From positions 98,465 to 162,464 of the forward strand of contig ML210202.1 of assembly GCA_004369085.1 (NCBI GenBank): a DNA stretch of 64,000 bases, in the 5' to 3' direction. Positions 61,189-64,000 of this stretch are shown here, one piece after another (positions within the stretch are counted from its first letter, which is position 1; each line of letters starts with the position of its first letter). The notes under the pieces were generated by a model. That model was not told where the DNA came from, ran no database searches, and saw nothing but the letters and a program-made list of their open reading frames with translations. Source of the DNA: Coprinopsis marcescibilis. Taxonomy: Eukaryota; Basidiomycota; Agaricomycetes; Agaricales; Psathyrellaceae. The position numbers and the translations under genes were made by a program.

Positions 61189-62200
61189 ATGAAGGCCTCC
61201 ATCCTTACTTCAGCCACCTTCGCGCTTTACAGCGTCGTTCCAGCTCTATCAGCCCCCGTTCATGCTGCAATTCAGCAACGTGAAGTCGAAGTTGAGAACC
61301 GACAGGCAGAGCTGGTTGAACGATCCCCCATGTGGGGTGTATTGCTGTGAGTACCTCATCGCTTTCAATCTATCTCCCACCCACTTTAACCCTCCTTCTC
61401 TACAGCCGCGGGCTTCAGCCAACTATCAACGGGTGCGTCTTGTTCTCATATATTTAGGGAGCCGAGTGTTCAAGTGCGACATTGTAGCATGTTTAAACAA
61501 GCACTGGGACGTAAGCGGGATCTTTCCGATACTGGACTCGACGATGTGTTTGAGAGGGACCTCCGGGTTGAGGATATGGAACGACGCGGAACACTCGAAG
61601 CAGAGCTATATGAGCGATCGCCTATGTGGGGAGTACTGCTGTAAGTACCTCCGTCACTCTGGCAAAAATATATCCTCTTTAACTGTCTTACTCTATGTAG
61701 GCGCGGGCTTCAGCCGACCGTCAATGGGTACGTGAAATGTTTAAGTCAAGGATATAACGCGCGTTGACGGGACATTATAGCATGTTTAAACAGGCATTAG
61801 GCCGAAAGCGCGATCTTTCCGATGCAGGGCTCGACGATGTATTTGAGCGTGACCTCCAGGCTGAGGATATGGAAACACGTGAACTTGACGCAGAGATATT
61901 TGAGCGATCGCCTATGTGGGGGGTACTGCTGTGAGTACATCCATTACCCCGCCTGGTTCCAAATTAATCTCACCTCTCCATTAGCCGTGGCCTCCAGCCA
62001 ACCGTCAACGGGTACGTCTAATATTTCAACTATATGCATGGATGGCGAGCGCTAACGAGGGACATTATAGCATGTTTAAGCAAGCACTGGGACGTAAGCG
62101 TGATCTTTCTGACGCTGGGCTCGATGACATATTTGAGAGGGAGCTCGAGGCTGAGATATATGCTCGGGAAATGTTGGAGTACCTGAACGAAATGGATTGA
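61189..62200 (+). CDS. Secreted repeat-peptide precursor C with three cores, each split by two introns
   Basis: Seven exons: 61189-61346, 61406-61432, 61488-61640, 61701-61727, 61781-61930, 61985-62011 and 62071-62200. The start at 61189 is chosen over an upstream in-frame ATG (61135) because MKASILTSATFALYSVVPAL is a signal peptide like those of A and B. Three cores read SPMWGVLL, RGLQPT(I/V)NG, MFKQALG and end with RKR. Each core follows a Glu-Arg site (LVER, LYER, IFER). In every copy one intron lies after GVLL and another after NG, so RGLQPT(I/V)NG is a 27-nt exon each time. Spacers start DLSD(T/A)GLDD and are acidic. The tail AREMLEYLNEMD parallels A and B. The core is hydrophobic and cationic, so a membrane-active or signalling peptide is possible but unproven. 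Confidence 0.88.
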
Positions 62201-62530
62201 ATATAATATAGAGACTGTATTAAAAAGTGTACAAATTAAAGATTCTACTGTTTTTAACTCCCTCTAAGGCGTGCCTGGCTGAAATTTAAATAGACCAGGC
62301 TTGGACAGCTAAGTACCTTACTTTGGTTGATGACCAGACAGTCACAGATGCGGCGGACGATTCGATGCTCTTAAGAGTAAGCCTTCTGTACGACCAAAGA
62401 AAGAAAAGTTAATACAGTGGCTCCCAAATATCATATGTTTACATGGTAAGTACTTATCCGGTTGATTGCCCGTCGACTTCATATACCAATTACCATGCAT
62501 AACCGCCCAACTCCCTGCAACACCAAATAC
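62201..62530. other. Convergent intergenic gap
   Basis: Between peptide gene C and the 7-TM gene. Nothing else seen. Confidence 0.5.
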
Positions 62531-63681
62531 TCAAACTTCTGTCGTGGTCTGTGTAGCTGATTCTGGTGCAGCGAAATGAAGTGAATGTGTAACCACACTC
62601 TCTCCTGCCTTCCATCCAGGTGCCTTGACCCATGACCGTCCAGTGGCCACGCGGAAGATAATCCACTGCGGCGCCATCTCCTGCATTATTGTTATTAGGC
62701 TTCATTGTCACTAAGCGTACTCGACGGATTGACCTACCACAAAGAAGTTGTATGCAAGCGCAGCGACCCCATAGACCTTGTAAGGCACATCACCCCTCAA
62801 CGGCACAGTGCACGCATAAATGATCCCAAACAGAACCACAGGGGCTGCAGACTCGATTAATATCGCCACGACCCCGAGGTACACTTTAGTGTCGGAGCTT
62901 AGGATCGTTGACTTCAGGGCCTTCCGCATGCGTATCAAGCGGAGGGAAATGGCGGCTGTGATGTAGATGTTGGAACCGAGCTTCAGACAGGTGATCGTCA
63001 TCAGGTACGGCGCGTTTGCGAGGTTCAAAAGCAGCTCCACCGGAATGAACGTGCGGATCATCAACGCTAAGTTTGTATGGTGAGCTTGGAGTACTATAGT
63101 CGGCGGAAGGACGGGAGTTACGCACCTAGCATGGCAAGGTAGGCTAAGCATGGGAATACGATGACTTTGTAGTTCCAGATAATGTAAGTTCGATAGATCT
63201 AGAAGCTCATCAGCGTCAATATAGCAGATTGAGGGCAGCACTCTCAAGCCCTTACTTTTACTTACCAGCAATGCATCGCCTATGAGCACCGAGAACCAAA
63301 ATGAGGCAGCCGCGACGATGGTCGAGGTGGACGAATAGAAAGGAACTGCAGGGGATAGATCTTCCAGGTTGAAACCGACCGCACTGACTATATGATAAGC
63401 AGTCCAGTTATTGCAAACAGCAGAGATAAGACCGAGTGAGCAGAGAACGAAGCTCGCTAGGAGGTACAGAGCTCGTCCCTGTCGCGCCTTCCGTGGCGTC
63501 TCAAAGTACAATATCAGCCCGTAAATGCACATAAAGGCCTGCATTGCTACGAGAGGGGAACGTCAGAAGCAGGAAAGACTCGCTGTGAAGACGGTAAAAA
63601 CACACACGCGGATGCAATTCCAACACCAGCGTTTCCTTGAGTGATGCCCAAGAAATATGCGTTCGTGCTGAGATCGCCCAT
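62531..63681 (-). CDS. Fungal seven-transmembrane protein (uncharacterised Agaricomycete family)
   Basis: Exon 1, from 63681, reads MGDLSTNAYFLGITQGNAGV. Then come AFMCIYGLILYFETPRKARQ (helix), ALYLLASFVLCSLGLISAVC (helix) and STSTIVAAASFWFSVLIGDA. A short exon gives YRTYIIWNYKVIVFPCLAYL, then LGSNIYITAAISLRLIRMRK and VYLGVVAILIESAAPVVLFG. The last intron removes about 62749-62694 and restores the family ending APQWIIFRVATGRSW. A polar tail ends at 62531. Motifs RxYIIWN, ILIESAAP and FRVATGRSW recur in a large Agaricomycete family of 7-TM proteins without known ligand. Confidence 0.78.
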
Positions 63682-64000
63682 TTTTAAGTTGCGTTAGTAC
63701 GATATGGTGCTTCGAGGGTCTAGGGGTCTCCTGCTATTCGCCTCACCACGGAGTTAAATAGACAAGCTACAAAACACATCCCAAACAAAACGTGCCTGCG
63801 ATGTCACGGACAAAATGTGCTCTGTCATCAGCAACGGCAACAAGTCCATTCTCCTCTTCGATGCTAACCATTTGTAGACGATTGAAACATTTCTGCTGCT
63901 AAAGATTGTGGAGCAGACGACATACACATCAGAACAAATTTTGAGTAGATAGCTAAGTTTCTTTCCCTAATAATAGTCTTGAAGGTTGACATGGGCTCTA
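63682..64000. other. Upstream region of the 7-TM gene
   Basis: No coding sequence recognised up to the window end. Confidence 0.5.

Overview
The window reads as nuclear DNA of a filamentous basidiomycete, most likely an Agaricomycete. Genes are dense and cut by many 45-120 nt GT..AG introns. The protein families fit that group: BTB/POZ families, an F-box/propeller protein, DUF6534-type membrane proteins, a CBM1-bearing carbohydrate esterase, a fungal 7-TM family, and a Ty3/gypsy chromovirus. All calls come from reading the sequence; no database search was run. Exon borders given as exact were read from splice sites and frame.

Layout. 1-2.2 kb: F-box protein, minus strand, running off the window edge. 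4.0-5.9 kb: BTB protein (-). 7.0-8.8 kb: DUF6534-type membrane protein (+), whose inverted paralogue lies at 34.2-35.8 kb. 9.1-12.9 kb: the XPF/RAD1 repair nuclease (-). 14.1 kb: small secreted cysteine-rich protein. 15.7 kb: hypothetical ORF. 16.45-16.73 kb: a MITE-like inverted-repeat element. 17.4-27.3 kb: a region shaped by duplication. It holds two paralogous BTB genes with duplicated flanks, a decayed fragment of the XPF locus, and two core genes, ribosomal protein eL8 and Elongator subunit ELP6. 27.7-29.3 kb: a tandem pair of small conserved genes. 30.0-30.7 kb: a beta-trefoil lectin-like gene. 31.7-33.0 kb: secreted CE1 esterase with CBM1. 36.0-44.0 kb: a complete LTR retrotransposon with 5-bp target duplication. 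46.3-48.5 kb: a subtilase homologue that appears to lack catalytic residues. 50.6-51.4 kb: GPR1/FUN34/YaaH acetate transporter. 52.7-56.0 kb: HAM1-like protein. 57.5-62.2 kb: three paralogous precursors of secreted repeat peptides. 62.5-63.7 kb: 7-TM protein.

The strongest candidate for an undescribed system is the 57.5-62.2 kb cluster. Its three same-strand genes each encode a signal peptide, one to three copies of a hydrophobic/cationic core, acidic spacers, Kex2-type (K/R)KR sites after each core, a Glu-Arg site followed by X-Pro dipeptides before each core, and a shared C-terminal tail. In two genes the introns split every core at the same places, so the repeats grew by duplicating intron-containing units. 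All three share a TATA-like box and a 5'-leader inverted repeat. This resembles alpha-factor-like or KEP-type (Kex2-processed) peptide precursors; the peptides' function is unknown.

The retrotransposon is the second point of interest. It shows a textbook -1 frameshift signal between gag and pol and an extra third ORF after the integrase with two zinc-knuckle-like motifs. Almost all of its inactivating changes, and most LTR-LTR differences, are what CpG deamination would produce.
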